From NCBI RefSeq assembly GCF_020447105.2, contig NZ_CP096184.1:930001-994000 (forward strand): a stretch of DNA of 64,000 nt, in the 5' to 3' direction. The notes under the pieces are model-generated. The model was not told the origin of the DNA. It ran no database searches and saw only the letters and a program-made list of their open reading frames with translations. The position numbers and the translations under genes were made by a program. This DNA is from Demequina sp. TMPB413 (GTDB lineage: Bacteria; Actinomycetota; Actinomycetes; Actinomycetales; Demequinaceae). Within the stretch, counting starts at the first letter, position 1. Each line of letters begins with the position of its first letter. Of the stretch, positions 1 to 7,691 are shown piece after piece.

Positions 1-977
1 AAGAGGGCGCCGATGCGCCACGAAGCGTCGTAGCCCGTGGTTCCCGCCGTCTTCCACGAGGTAGGCAGTCGCTCCTCATCTTCGAGGATCTTCTCGACCA
101 CAATCCACGCACCATTGGTGGCATCCGAGAGCTGAGCGATGTAGCCGGCGGGGTCGGCCAGGCCGTCAGGATGATCGATGCGCAGCCCCTGAAGGGTGCC
201 GTCGTTGACTAGATCTACGATGCGGCGGTGCGTTGCCTCGAAGACGTCGGGATCCTCGACACGTACCGCAACGAGCGAGCCTACGTCGAAGAAGCGCCGG
301 TAGTTGAGCTCCTCGTTGGCCACTCTCCAATAGGCGAGGCGATAGTGCTGCTCTTGGACCAAGGTATCCATTGGCAAGTTCTCGGTGCCCTCCCTGACAG
401 GGAAGACGTGGTCGTAGTACCTGAGCACAGGAACCTCGCCGGCCTCCTCGAAGCCAGGGATCTCCATCGAGTCCAGCGCCAGTTCACCCCTTGCCAGGAC
501 GGAGCCGATCCGATCTCCTAGCACCGGCATGAGGACGCCGTCATTGGACGACCAGTCGACGTCGAACCAGTGCGCGTAGGGTGATGCCTCGCCTTCCGCC
601 AAAACCGACCACAAGGCCTGATTGTGAAAGACGGGGGTCGGCACGGACATGTGGTTTGGCACCACGTCCGCGATCAATCCGAGCCCGCGTTCGCCTGCCT
701 CCCACGACAGCCTTCTCAACCCCTCTTCGCCGCCAAGAACCGCCGCCACGTGTGAGTGATCGACCACGTCGTAGAAGTGGGTTGAGCCGGGAGCCGCCGT
801 CAAAATGGGAGAGAGGTACAGGTGGCTGACCCCGAGTGCCACAAAGTAGTCCAACTGATCCCGCGCGTCGTCAAAGGTGAAGTCAGGAGTCATTTGGAGG
901 CGGTACGTCGAGACGGGCACAGGCGCGTCCGGTCGATGTCCCAACCGTTTGGGGCGTTCGTGAGGTGCATCTGCCAT
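1..977 (-). CDS. treY: Malto-oligosyltrehalose synthase, N-terminal part (cut by window edge)
   Basis: GH13-family enzyme that converts the reducing end of malto-oligosaccharides to a trehalose linkage, the first step of the TreY-TreZ trehalose route. About 325 N-terminal residues are visible of a family length near 750-800. The N-terminus carries the family signature VSTYRLQ, then LYLSPIL, GSTHFYDVVDH, DVVPNHM, the GLRIDHPDGL stretch expected to hold the nucleophile Asp, and GTTGYDASWR at the window edge. The frame is open to position 1. The start is uncertain: ATG at 977 is used, with in-frame ATGs at 1013 and 1016 adding 12-13 residues; none has a strong ribosome binding site. The partner treZ/treX would lie outside the window. 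Confidence 0.93.
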   Translation of the reverse strand, partial: MADAPHERPKRLGHRPDAPVPVSTYRLQMTPDFTFDDARDQLDYFVALGVSHLYLSPILTAAPGSTHFYDVVDHSHVAAVLGGEEGLRRLSWEAGERGLGLIADVVPNHMSVPTPVFHNQALWSVLAEGEASPYAHWFDVDWSSNDGVLMPVLGDRIGSVLARGELALDSMEIPGFEEAGEVPVLRYYDHVFPVREGTENLPMDTLVQEQHYRLAYWRVANEELNYRRFFDVGSLVAVRVEDPDVFEATHRRIVDLVNDGTLQGLRIDHPDGLADPAGYIAQLSDATNGAWIVVEKILEDEERLPTSWKTAGTTGYDASWRIGAL

Positions 978-1100
978 GTGTGTTTTCCCAGGTTCGTCAG
1001 GTACTTCAGCCATCATGTCACGGGGCTCTTGCCGCGGCATTGCGCAGGGCGTCGGCTGATGAAACCCTTGCTCGCGCCCTCGTCCGCAGTGGGAGGTTCG

Positions 1101-1670
1101 CTACCTCGGGGGCTCCACCGGCTCGGCACCCCGTTCGATCGCCACGCCGGTGAACTCGGCGTCGACGGCGTCGGCAAAGCGTCGGCCGTTGATCTCGTCA
1201 TGCCGACTGAAGCCCGCCGGTTCGATGTGCACGCGCAAGGTGTACTCGCCGTCCTCAGGAACCGTCCAGTTGCGTGCGTAGTGGTAAATCATGGGGTGCC
1301 AGACCAATTCTTGGGTGTACGGACCGAGAACGGCGCCTCGAGGAGTCTCAAGCGAGGCTGTGACCGTGAGTCCCGGGACGAATCTGCCGTCAGCCGCATC
1401 GCAGACGATGACCTCAACGTGCGCATTCGTTTGGTCAGGGTTGTGCCACACAAGTTCGCCGTCTTCCATGGCGTACACCCCCTCAGCGTCCTCAATGGCG
1501 TAGGCGATCAGATAGTCGCCCTTGAGCTGGAGACCTCCGTCATGCGCGACGTCGTTGGCCATGTGGTCAAGGGCGGCCCTATAGGCGTCACCTTGTGCGC
1601 GAGCCAGGTCAAGCTGGCGGTCCGTGGCCTCTGAACTTGCAGGGTTCATCGGGGGCGTCGTGTCGTTCAT
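1101..1670 (-). CDS. Tp34/P19-like domain protein (iron-transport-family-like), cytosolic
   Basis: 189-residue protein resembling the Tp34/P19 family (Pfam 'Fe2+ transport protein') in its C-terminal two thirds: FVPGLTVTASL, then LVWHPMIYHYARNW, then GEYTLRVHIEPAGFSRHD. Classical P19/Tp34 proteins are periplasmic metal binders, but no signal peptide or membrane segment is seen here, so a transport role is doubtful. His residues in WHPMIYHY and SRHD could bind metal. The start at 1670 is preferred over the adjacent ATG at 1673 because AAAGGA lies about 5 nt upstream of 1670 but too close to 1673. It is divergent from the PAS gene and upstream of treY on the same strand. The family assignment is from memory of the sequence pattern only. 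Confidence 0.7.
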   Translation of the reverse strand: MNDTTPPMNPASSEATDRQLDLARAQGDAYRAALDHMANDVAHDGGLQLKGDYLIAYAIEDAEGVYAMEDGELVWHNPDQTNAHVEVIVCDAADGRFVPGLTVTASLETPRGAVLGPYTQELVWHPMIYHYARNWTVPEDGEYTLRVHIEPAGFSRHDEINGRRFADAVDAEFTGVAIERGAEPVEPPR

Positions 1671-1793
1671 CATGATCCTTTCTCAAGGTCTTGTCAGAAA
1701 CGAGGTCGCTACGACCACACCAAGCGCCAACGATCACATCGCCGCGAGGCATTCCCCCCGCGAGGCGTGTCGGCGGTCCTTGGCGACTGCGGC

Positions 1794-1799
1794 TAGGGT
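1794..1799 (+). promoter_or_regulatory. Probable -10 box of the PAS gene
   Basis: TAGGGT matches the actinobacterial -10 pattern TANNNT and predicts a leader of about 48 nt before the ATG at 1853, where GAAAGAGG serves as the ribosome binding site. No convincing -35 was found. Confidence 0.4.
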
Positions 1800-1852
1800 G
1801 CGAAAGGTCAGCACAGGCTCCTCAAGACTGGAACGAAAGAGGCACGCGATTC

Positions 1853-3205
1853 ATGGCATCACGAGGTGTCCAGCCGACCGGCGAATGCCGTCAGTACACG
1901 CCAGATCAGGTCTTCTTCTCCACCACTGACAAGCGCGGCACGATCGTGACCGTCAACTCGACATTCGTCGAGCTCTCGCGTTACGCGGAAGAGGAACTGG
2001 TGGGTTCGCCCCACAACCTGATTCGGCACCCCGACATGCCAGGAGGCGTCTTCCACATCATGTGGGAGCGACTGCACGCGGGCTTGTCCATGATGGGCTA
2101 CGTGCAGAACCTCGCGAAAGACGGGGCGTACTACCTGACCTTCTCCACAGTCACGCCGCTGAGCGAGGGCTACATTTCCGTACGTAGCGCCATTTCGCGC
2201 CCCGACTTGTGGGAGCCGATCGCTCACGCCTACGCGCGCACCCGAGCCCTTGAGAACTCTTGGCGCGAGTCAGGAATGTCGAAAGCGGAGGCCGCTTCGC
2301 GCGGGGCGACCGAACTCGGCCAGCGGCTGGCGGCGATGGGATACGAGAGCTACGACGATGTGGTGCGCGCGATCGTGCCTGCGGAGGTAGACCGGCGGCG
2401 CACCTTGGCCCCTCCCACGGCCCCTGTCACGGAGCCAGGGCAGTTGCTCCATGACGTGGTGCAGGCGATCGGCGCGGTGGACCGTGAACTCGCGAACCTG
2501 CGGACCCGTTACGACGATGCGACCGCGGTGGCGGCGAGCTTGGATCGCGCTCAAGCCGCCTTCGCGTTGACGCTCGTGGGTTTGGAGGAGGCTGCCGCCG
2601 CCGCCGACACCGCCGCCGCTACCGTGGCAGCGGAAGCGCCAGCGGCTGCTAAGACGGCGCACGCCGCTCTCTCGCTCGCCGCCGCGGCCAGAGCCAACCT
2701 CGGCCCGCTCTCGCGGCTACTCGCCGACGTGCGAGCGGTCGTGTTGGACTTGCGCGCCAGCCTTGCGCTATCGGTTCTTCACAACGACATGGCGATGGGG
2801 TTCGCGAGCGAAGTCGCTGCGGGGTCGTCTGTGGGGGACCCGCAGGGCACCGTGGTACTGCTCGGCGAAACGGTGGCGACGTCGGTGCGTGGTGGAGAGA
2901 CGCTCGGCCGGCGGGTGCAAGAGGAACTCGGTCAAGTGGTTGCTGCGATCAGTTCAGCGCGCGAGTCGCTCGAGGAGTTTCAAAGGATGCTCACGAACTG
3001 GCGCCACGTCATCGTACGCTCGGGCGTCTCCGCACGCCTCACCGGCCTCCTGGGTCCCATTGACGCGCGGCTCTCCCTCGGGTTGACCGAGCTGAGGGAC
3101 CTCGACGAACTCGCGTCCAGATGCGAGACGCTCAGCCGCACCCTTGAAGCCCAACAACTGCTCGACGCCGCAGATGCGCTCGTGATCGCTGCAAGGCGTC
3201 TCTAG
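1853..3205 (+). CDS. Orphan Aer-type PAS domain protein with helical C-terminal region
   Basis: 450 residues, soluble. Residues about 20-120 form an Aer-like PAS domain: FFSTTDKRGTIVTVN, ELVGSPHNLIRHPDMP, FHIMWERLHAG, GYVQNLAKDGAYY. In Aer this domain binds FAD and senses redox or oxygen. The rest is Ala-rich and helical, with a stretch (LALSVLHNDMAMGFASEVA) loosely like the signalling region of methyl-accepting proteins but without a recognisable CheA/CheW hairpin tip. There is no membrane segment, HAMP, kinase or GGDEF domain, and no chemotaxis gene nearby. ATG 1853 is chosen over the upstream start at 1691 because it has GAAAGAGG and places the PAS domain close to the N-terminus. The output of the sensor is unknown. 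Confidence 0.85.
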   Translation: MASRGVQPTGECRQYTPDQVFFSTTDKRGTIVTVNSTFVELSRYAEEELVGSPHNLIRHPDMPGGVFHIMWERLHAGLSMMGYVQNLAKDGAYYLTFSTVTPLSEGYISVRSAISRPDLWEPIAHAYARTRALENSWRESGMSKAEAASRGATELGQRLAAMGYESYDDVVRAIVPAEVDRRRTLAPPTAPVTEPGQLLHDVVQAIGAVDRELANLRTRYDDATAVAASLDRAQAAFALTLVGLEEAAAAADTAAATVAAEAPAAAKTAHAALSLAAAARANLGPLSRLLADVRAVVLDLRASLALSVLHNDMAMGFASEVAAGSSVGDPQGTVVLLGETVATSVRGGETLGRRVQEELGQVVAAISSARESLEEFQRMLTNWRHVIVRSGVSARLTGLLGPIDARLSLGLTELRDLDELASRCETLSRTLEAQQLLDAADALVIAARRL

Positions 3206-3260
3206 TCCCACGGGCCACGCGAGGGCTGGTCGCCTCTCGGGCGTCCCCTGAAATGCAAAA

Positions 3261-3288
3261 TACGCCCGGGGCCTCGGCCCTGGGCGTA
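3261..3288 (-). terminator. Intrinsic terminator of the tRNA cluster
   Basis: Inverted repeat TACGCCC...GGGCGTA with a GC-rich interior. Read on the minus strand, it is followed by TTTTGCATTT, so it fits a rho-independent terminator for the Gly-Cys-Val tRNA transcript. It may also stop the converging PAS-gene transcript. Confidence 0.7.
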
Positions 3289-3294
3289 TCCGCA

Positions 3295-3369
3295 TGGTGG
3301 GCGATACTGGGTTCGAACCAGTGACCTCTTCCGTGTCAGGGAAGCGCGCTACCGCTGCGCCAATCGCCC
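3295..3369 (-). tRNA. tRNA-Val (GAC)
   Basis: 75-nt cloverleaf with the 3' CCA encoded. The acceptor stem is GGGCGAT/ATCGCCC with discriminator A. The anticodon stem CTTCC/GGAAG encloses loop CTGACAC, giving anticodon GAC for valine GUC codons. The T arm contains GGTTCGAACC. It is the last gene of a three-tRNA minus-strand cluster and differs at only four positions from the tRNA-Val at 5697. Confidence 0.96.
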
Positions 3370-3375
3370 CATGCG

Positions 3376-3446
3376 AGGTGGAGACGGGATTCGAACCCGT
3401 GTAGACGGCTTTGCAGGCCGCTGCCTCGCCTCTCGGCCACTCCACC
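3376..3446 (-). tRNA. tRNA-Cys (GCA)
   Basis: 71-nt cloverleaf without an encoded CCA. The acceptor stem GGTGGAG/CTCCACC is followed by discriminator U73, the usual identity base of tRNA-Cys. The anticodon loop CTGCAAA gives GCA. It is the middle gene of the minus-strand tRNA cluster. Confidence 0.95.
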
Positions 3447-3478
3447 GTCAAGCGGACGCCCTAGGGCGCCTACCACCG

Positions 3479-3551
3479 AGCGGACGACGGGATTCGAACC
3501 CGCGACCCTCACCTTGGCAAGGTGATGCTCTACCAACTGAGCCACGTCCGC
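3479..3551 (-). tRNA. tRNA-Gly (GCC)
   Basis: 73-nt cloverleaf without an encoded CCA. The acceptor stem is GCGGACG/CGTCCGC. The anticodon stem CACC/GGTG encloses loop TTGCCAA, giving GCC for GGC codons, the dominant glycine codon in this GC-rich genome. It is the first gene of the Gly-Cys-Val cluster. Confidence 0.96.
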
Positions 3552-3665
3552 GTGCAAGGTTTTGAGGCCTTGAACGAGGATTGACTGTAGCCCATCCCCG
3601 CGCCGATTACCAACTCTCGCCGCGCCGCGCACGCCAGGCGGGCGGCGCACCGTGTGGCGGGCCAG

Positions 3666-3671
3666 TAGCGT
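3666..3671 (+). promoter_or_regulatory. -10 box placing transcription start at the pabB ATG
   Basis: TAGCGT lies 6 nt before the ATG at 3678 and no ribosome binding site is seen, as expected for a leaderless mRNA. The -35 is not obvious. Confidence 0.45.
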
Positions 3672-3677
3672 GAGCGC

Positions 3678-4778
3678 ATGACGTGGCTCGATGATCCTCG
3701 CCGGCGCGGTAGCGCGGCATTTCGAGGGGTGCGAGCTGCACGACCGGTGGAGCACGTGGACGCGAGTGTCGACGGTCATCGCTTGAGTTCCGGCGGGTTC
3801 TGGGTCGTTGTCGCGACCTTTGAGGGGCGCCTCGATGCGTGGCGCATGGCAGAAGTCGAGCGCGCGCCGGCGGCGGGCGAGGACGCTGCAGACTCTCGGG
3901 AATGGCATGGCCCCGACGCTTCGGCGTGGCGGAGTTCGTTGTCACGCGACGAGTACCTGCGAGGCGTCGAGGCCGTTCGGCGGGACATTTTCGAGGGCGA
4001 GGTCTACCAGGCAAATCTGTGCCGCGTACTGAGCGCACCGCTCCCGGCGCCGCCGCCAGGGCCAGACGCCGTGGCGCTTTCCCACGTCCTCGCCACAGGA
4101 AATCCCGCACGGCATGCCGCGCGCATCGTCATTCCTGGCGCCGCCCCATGGCCCGGGTGCTGGGTCGTGTCTGCCTCGCCGGAACTGTACCTCCGTGTCG
4201 ATGGCGGAACCATAGCGTCGTCTCCCATCAAGGGGACCACCACGCCAGGTGCGCCCATGCTCGATAAGGACGTCGCGGAGAACGTCATGATTACCGACCT
4301 CATCCGCAACGACCTCTCGCACGTGGCTGTGCCTGGCAGCGTGGCTGTTCCTGAGCTTCTCGGGCGTCACGAGCACCCCGGTTTGGCGCACCTGCAATCG
4401 ACGGTGACCGCGACGCTGGCCCCCGCCTACGACTGGACCAGCGACCTGTGGCCCGCACTGCTCGCTGGCACCTTCCCACCGGGTTCAGTGAGCGGTGCGC
4501 CCAAGTCGTCGGCGCTGCGCATCATTGCGCGGGAGGAGACGGCGGCGCGGGGACCCTATTGCGGTGCGATTGGTTGGATCGATGCTGACAATCGGCAGGC
4601 GGAGCTTGCCGTGGGGATCCGCACCTTCTGGTGGGATGAAGGCGCTGGCGGGACGCTGCACTTCGGAACCGGTGCCGGGATCACGTGGGGCTCCGACCCT
4701 GCGGGCGAGTGGGCGGAGACGGAACTCAAGGCCAGGAGGTTGATTGGCCTGGCATCTGCGGACACAATGGCGACATGA
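3678..4778 (+). CDS. pabB: Aminodeoxychorismate synthase component I
   Basis: Chorismate-utilising enzyme that makes 4-amino-4-deoxychorismate for folate, using ammonia from a PabA/TrpG glutaminase encoded elsewhere. At 366 residues it lacks the long N-terminal region of anthranilate synthase TrpE and keeps the catalytic fold: EVYQANLCRVL, ASPELYLRV, SSPIKGTTTPG, VMITDLIRNDLS, the GTFPPGSVSGAPK motif and IGWIDADNRQAELAVGIRTF. The PIKGT motif favours PabB over TrpE. It overlaps pabC by the 4 bases ATGA, so the two folate genes are translationally coupled. Confidence 0.92.
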   Translation: MTWLDDPRRRGSAAFRGVRAARPVEHVDASVDGHRLSSGGFWVVVATFEGRLDAWRMAEVERAPAAGEDAADSREWHGPDASAWRSSLSRDEYLRGVEAVRRDIFEGEVYQANLCRVLSAPLPAPPPGPDAVALSHVLATGNPARHAARIVIPGAAPWPGCWVVSASPELYLRVDGGTIASSPIKGTTTPGAPMLDKDVAENVMITDLIRNDLSHVAVPGSVAVPELLGRHEHPGLAHLQSTVTATLAPAYDWTSDLWPALLAGTFPPGSVSGAPKSSALRIIAREETAARGPYCGAIGWIDADNRQAELAVGIRTFWWDEGAGGTLHFGTGAGITWGSDPAGEWAETELKARRLIGLASADTMAT

Positions 4779-5656
4779 GCGCTCTCGTGTGGGTGGACGG
4801 AACCCTTCACCCGGCGAGCGCGCCAGTCATCCAGGCAGGTAACCACGGAGTCACCGTCGGCGACGGAGTCTTCGAAACGCTAGCGGTGCGAGGCGGCGAG
4901 CCCTTCGCGCTGACACGGCACTTGGTCAGGCTGCAGTACTCACTCGACCGGATGGGGATGCAATCCCTTGACATGAGCTTGGTGCGCGACGGCGTCAGGC
5001 AAGTGCTGGACGCCAACGGCGCGGACGTCAGCAGGCTGCGCATCACCGTGATTTCCGGACAAGGTCCCATGGGCTCTGTGCGCGGCCCTGGAACCCCCAA
5101 CATCATCATCTCGGGTGGAAAGGGCAACGCACCCAAGACCTGCAGGGCCGTGAGGGCTCCCTGGCAACGTAACGAGCGTTCCGCGGTTGCAGGGGTCAAG
5201 TCCACGTCGTATGCAGAAAACGTGGTCATGGTGCAATACGCGACCAAGCAGGGCGCCGACGAGTCGCTCATGTCCAACACCTACGGCTACCTGTGTGAGG
5301 GCACAGGATCCAACGTCTTCATCGAACGTCACGGTGAGGTCGTCACGCCGCCGCTTTCGTCTGGCTGCCTCGCGGGCATCACCCGCGGGTTGATCCTCGA
5401 ATGGGGAGCGAAGGCTGGCATGCCAGTCCGTGTTGCCGCGCCGGGTGAGTTGAAGATGACGGTGCTGGAGGAAGTGCGCCACGGCGAGGCCTTTGCGGCG
5501 GTGAGTTCTTCCACGAGAGGGCTCGCACCGGTCGTGTGGCTCGACGGTGCCGATCTGGGACAAGGCTCCTTGCTCCGTCGGCTTGCAGACCTCTACGAGT
5601 CCCACGCCGACGTGGAGCATGACCCGCCACCGCCGCGCCAACGTGCGGCTGTGTGA
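4775..5656 (+). CDS. pabC: Aminodeoxychorismate lyase, class IV aminotransferase fold
   Basis: 293-residue PLP enzyme expected to cleave aminodeoxychorismate to 4-aminobenzoate and pyruvate. It shows the fold-type IV pattern: GVTVGDGVFETLAVRGG near the N-terminus, the PLP lysine at about residue 142 in GVKSTSYAENV, CEGTGSNVF and the SSGCLAGITRG segment. The start at 4775 overlaps the stop of pabB, and that pairing points to PabC rather than a branched-chain or D-amino acid transaminase. The Pro-rich C-terminal tail is probably disordered. Confidence 0.88.
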   Translation: MSALVWVDGTLHPASAPVIQAGNHGVTVGDGVFETLAVRGGEPFALTRHLVRLQYSLDRMGMQSLDMSLVRDGVRQVLDANGADVSRLRITVISGQGPMGSVRGPGTPNIIISGGKGNAPKTCRAVRAPWQRNERSAVAGVKSTSYAENVVMVQYATKQGADESLMSNTYGYLCEGTGSNVFIERHGEVVTPPLSSGCLAGITRGLILEWGAKAGMPVRVAAPGELKMTVLEEVRHGEAFAAVSSSTRGLAPVVWLDGADLGQGSLLRRLADLYESHADVEHDPPPPRQRAAV

Positions 5657-5660
5657 CACG

Positions 5661-5683
5661 AGCGGGTCAACACCCGCTAGTAT
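5661..5683 (+). promoter_or_regulatory. Hairpin after pabC and -10 of tRNA-Val
   Basis: AGCGGGT-CAAC-ACCCGCT (5661-5678) could terminate pabC transcription, although no T-run follows. TAGTAT at 5678-5683 fits a -10 box for the tRNA whose 5' end is at 5697. Confidence 0.4.
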
Positions 5684-5696
5684 TGAGTCCGCTTCG

Positions 5697-5771
5697 GGGC
5701 GATTGGCGCAGGGGTAGCGCGCTTCCTTCACACGGAAGAGGTCACTGGTTCGATCCCAGTATCGCCCACCA
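5697..5771 (+). tRNA. tRNA-Val (CAC)
   Basis: 75-nt cloverleaf with CCA encoded. The acceptor stem is GGGCGAT/ATCGCCC, and the anticodon stem CTTCC/GGAAG encloses loop TTCACAC, giving CAC for GUG codons. It is followed by ACTTTTGC, a possible terminator tract. With the tRNA-Val(GAC) at 3295 it forms an inverted pair around pabBC. Confidence 0.96.
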
Positions 5772-5900
5772 ACTTTTGCTTCCACCGCTGTGCGAGCGCC
5801 ACGTGCGCTCCGGCGTTGCCGTCCCCCTCACGGCCTGCCCCTGAGAGAGCGCTCACTTCGCTGCCGAGCTAGCCGATGGGCCACTCAGGAGGCAACCAGC

Positions 5901-7565
5901 GTGAAGGCCGCGCATGTGACGACGACGCGCAAGATCGGTCTTGCGGTCGGGGTGGTGGCGTGCCTGTTTGCTGCCCGGCTCGCCCTCGGAGACAGCGGAC
6001 TCCTCCTGGACTCCTCACTTGCGCTGTTGGCTGCGTTGAGCGCCTGGCGCGCGAGACGACTCGCTCGCCGCGCACGCAGCCGTCGTGCTTGGCGCTTCCA
6101 AATCCTCTTTCCCCTGGTGTGGTCCGTTGCGCCTGTGGCATGGCTCGCAGGCGATCAGGCCGTGATCGCCGATGCGCTCCGCTTGGCCGCCATTCTGTGC
6201 GCCATAGCGGCGTGGTGGCACACCTCCCACGCGGTCGACACCTGGTCCAGAGTGCGCCTCGTCGTTGATGGCGGCCTTGCAGCGGTCGCGATCTTTGTGG
6301 CGGGTTGGGGCTTTGTTTTCCACGAGGCGTGGAGTCAGAAGGGCGGCGGAGCCCAGGGTGCCATGGCCATAGCGATCCCGGTTGCGGCCGTGGGGGCAGC
6401 AACCTTTCTCATCGGCCTGACGCTTACTGAGATGCAGGGAAGAAGTCGCCTCATGCCGGCGCTCTTCGTCGCGGCCCTCGTCGTGCTCGCGTGGTCAGAC
6501 GTCGCGTGGGCCCGCGCTGAGACGCCGTTGTGGGCGGCGGGGTGGGGAATTGCCGTGGTGGCCACCCGTACTTATCAGGGGACATCCGACCGCCGTGAGG
6601 TCATCAGTACTCACTGGCAGTACGCCCTTGCGCCTTATCTTCTGGTTGCTCCAGCCGCTATCGCGGTCGCCGTTGGATGGGACAGGGGCGGTGTTGCGGG
6701 GCCCCAGGCGGCCGGCGGCGTGGTGATGGCCTTTCTGCTCCTGGTGCGTCAACACGTCACATTGCTAGAGAACCGACGGCTGGTCCAGCGGTTGGCCGAA
6801 ACCGAGAGCCTTTTGCGTCATCAGGCGACGCACGACCATCTCACGGGGCTCGCAGGCAGGGTTCTTCTGCTCGAAAGGCTGCAGAAGATTACGACGATGC
6901 CGAGCGTCACCGCCTTCCCTGTCGCCTTGATCTTCATCGATCTCGACGGATTCAAGGCTGTCAATGACCGCCACGGCCACGCCGGCGGCGATCACCTCCT
7001 TATGGAGGTCGCACGGCGACTCGGCCGCCTGCTTGAGCCGGTGGGTGATAGCGCCCTGGCCGTGCGTGTCAGCGGCGACGAGTTCGCGGTGCTCCTCGAA
7101 CGGGACCAGGCGATCGCGGCCGAGCCCCTTGCCCGCCAGATCCTCGATGAGCTCACACACCCCATCAATGTCAACGGCGCCGTCGTCTCCGTCGGTGCAA
7201 GCGTCGGCGTCGCGTCTGCCACGAGCGCCTCCCTGGACGCCTCTCGGTTGCTCGCAGCGGCTGACGAGGCGATGTATCGCATGAAGCGCGAAGGAAAGGG
7301 CGGCGTAGAGATCGCGGATGGTGCGCTGCCGACGCAAGGGCGGAATGCTCGCCCATCACCTCATGTTGCCCTTGGTGCACCCATTGACGACGAGAGGAGC
7401 GTTGCCATGAACGACCACAGTTGGTCAGACAAGGCCAAGGGCGCTCTGCCCGACGACGACACGGTCGAGCAGGCGTCCGACAAGGTCCAGGACAAGTCTC
7501 CTGACCAGGTCGACACCGAGGTTGCCAAGGCCGAGCAGTGGACCAAGGACCACAACAAGGACTGA
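5901..7565 (+). CDS. Membrane-anchored GGDEF protein (putative diguanylate cyclase) with C-terminal tail
   Basis: 554 residues. The N-terminal half (about 1-270) is a multi-helix membrane region of no recognised sensor family. A short linker follows, then a GGDEF domain at roughly 310-470: HDHLTGLAGR, FIDLDGFKAVNDRHGHAGGD, the active-site loop written SGDEF instead of GGDEF, and a C-terminal ADEAMYRMKREGKGG. If active it would make cyclic di-GMP at the membrane. SGDEF is a tolerated variant, so activity is plausible but unproven. GTG 5901 is chosen because AGGAGG sits 8 nt upstream; the longer frame from 5790 has none. The frame has no stop after the GGDEF domain and continues through the small protein at 7407. 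Confidence 0.85.
   Translation: MKAAHVTTTRKIGLAVGVVACLFAARLALGDSGLLLDSSLALLAALSAWRARRLARRARSRRAWRFQILFPLVWSVAPVAWLAGDQAVIADALRLAAILCAIAAWWHTSHAVDTWSRVRLVVDGGLAAVAIFVAGWGFVFHEAWSQKGGGAQGAMAIAIPVAAVGAATFLIGLTLTEMQGRSRLMPALFVAALVVLAWSDVAWARAETPLWAAGWGIAVVATRTYQGTSDRREVISTHWQYALAPYLLVAPAAIAVAVGWDRGGVAGPQAAGGVVMAFLLLVRQHVTLLENRRLVQRLAETESLLRHQATHDHLTGLAGRVLLLERLQKITTMPSVTAFPVALIFIDLDGFKAVNDRHGHAGGDHLLMEVARRLGRLLEPVGDSALAVRVSGDEFAVLLERDQAIAAEPLARQILDELTHPINVNGAVVSVGASVGVASATSASLDASRLLAAADEAMYRMKREGKGGVEIADGALPTQGRNARPSPHVALGAPIDDERSVAMNDHSWSDKAKGALPDDDTVEQASDKVQDKSPDQVDTEVAKAEQWTKDHNKD
7407..7565 (+). CDS. Small hydrophilic protein nested in the 3' end of the GGDEF frame
   Basis: 52 residues in the same frame as the GGDEF gene and sharing its stop. 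ATG 7407 has GAGAGGAG (7392-7399) about 7 nt upstream, a ribosome binding site as good as any in the window. The product is charged and low in complexity (WSDKAKGALPDDD, EQASDKVQDK, KAEQWTKDHNKD), of the CsbD-like or MT0933 'antitoxin-like' small-protein type, which is usually free-standing. It may be made separately, as the tail of the cyclase, or both. The function is unknown. Confidence 0.5.
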   Translation: MNDHSWSDKAKGALPDDDTVEQASDKVQDKSPDQVDTEVAKAEQWTKDHNKD

Positions 7566-7580
7566 ACAAGGTGTCCACGC

Positions 7581-7612
7581 CACGGCCCCGTCCCCAGCGG
7601 GCGGGGCCGCCG
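7581..7612 (+). terminator. GC-rich hairpin after the GGDEF/small-protein gene
   Basis: GGCCCCG (7584-7590) pairs with CGGGGCC (7602-7608) just after the stop codon. No clear T-run follows, which is common for actinobacterial terminators. Confidence 0.5.
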
Positions 7613-7638
7613 TGTGCCCACGCGAGGCCCCGGGTCGG

Positions 7639-7644
7639 TAGCAT
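7639..7644 (+). promoter_or_regulatory. Probable -10 box of thrS
   Basis: TAGCAT predicts a start near 7651 and a leader of about 40 nt before the GTG at 7692. No T-box structure is present in this short leader. Confidence 0.4.
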
Positions 7645-7691
7645 CGTCTGCGAGCGCGCCTCGCGTTCCACACGACTCAAGGAGACCTCAC

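Noticed and set aside
822..1634. 270-residue plus-strand open frame across treY and the Tp34-like gene
   Set aside because: Antisense to two genes with recognisable proteins; its product has no known pattern and is a by-product of high GC.
3336..3908. Open frames running through the tRNA cluster
   Set aside because: They translate three clear tRNA genes and their spacers.
5790..5900. Longer N-terminus for the GGDEF protein
   Set aside because: No ribosome binding site at 5790, an Arg-rich composition unlike a protein N-terminus, and a perfect AGGAGG before GTG 5901.
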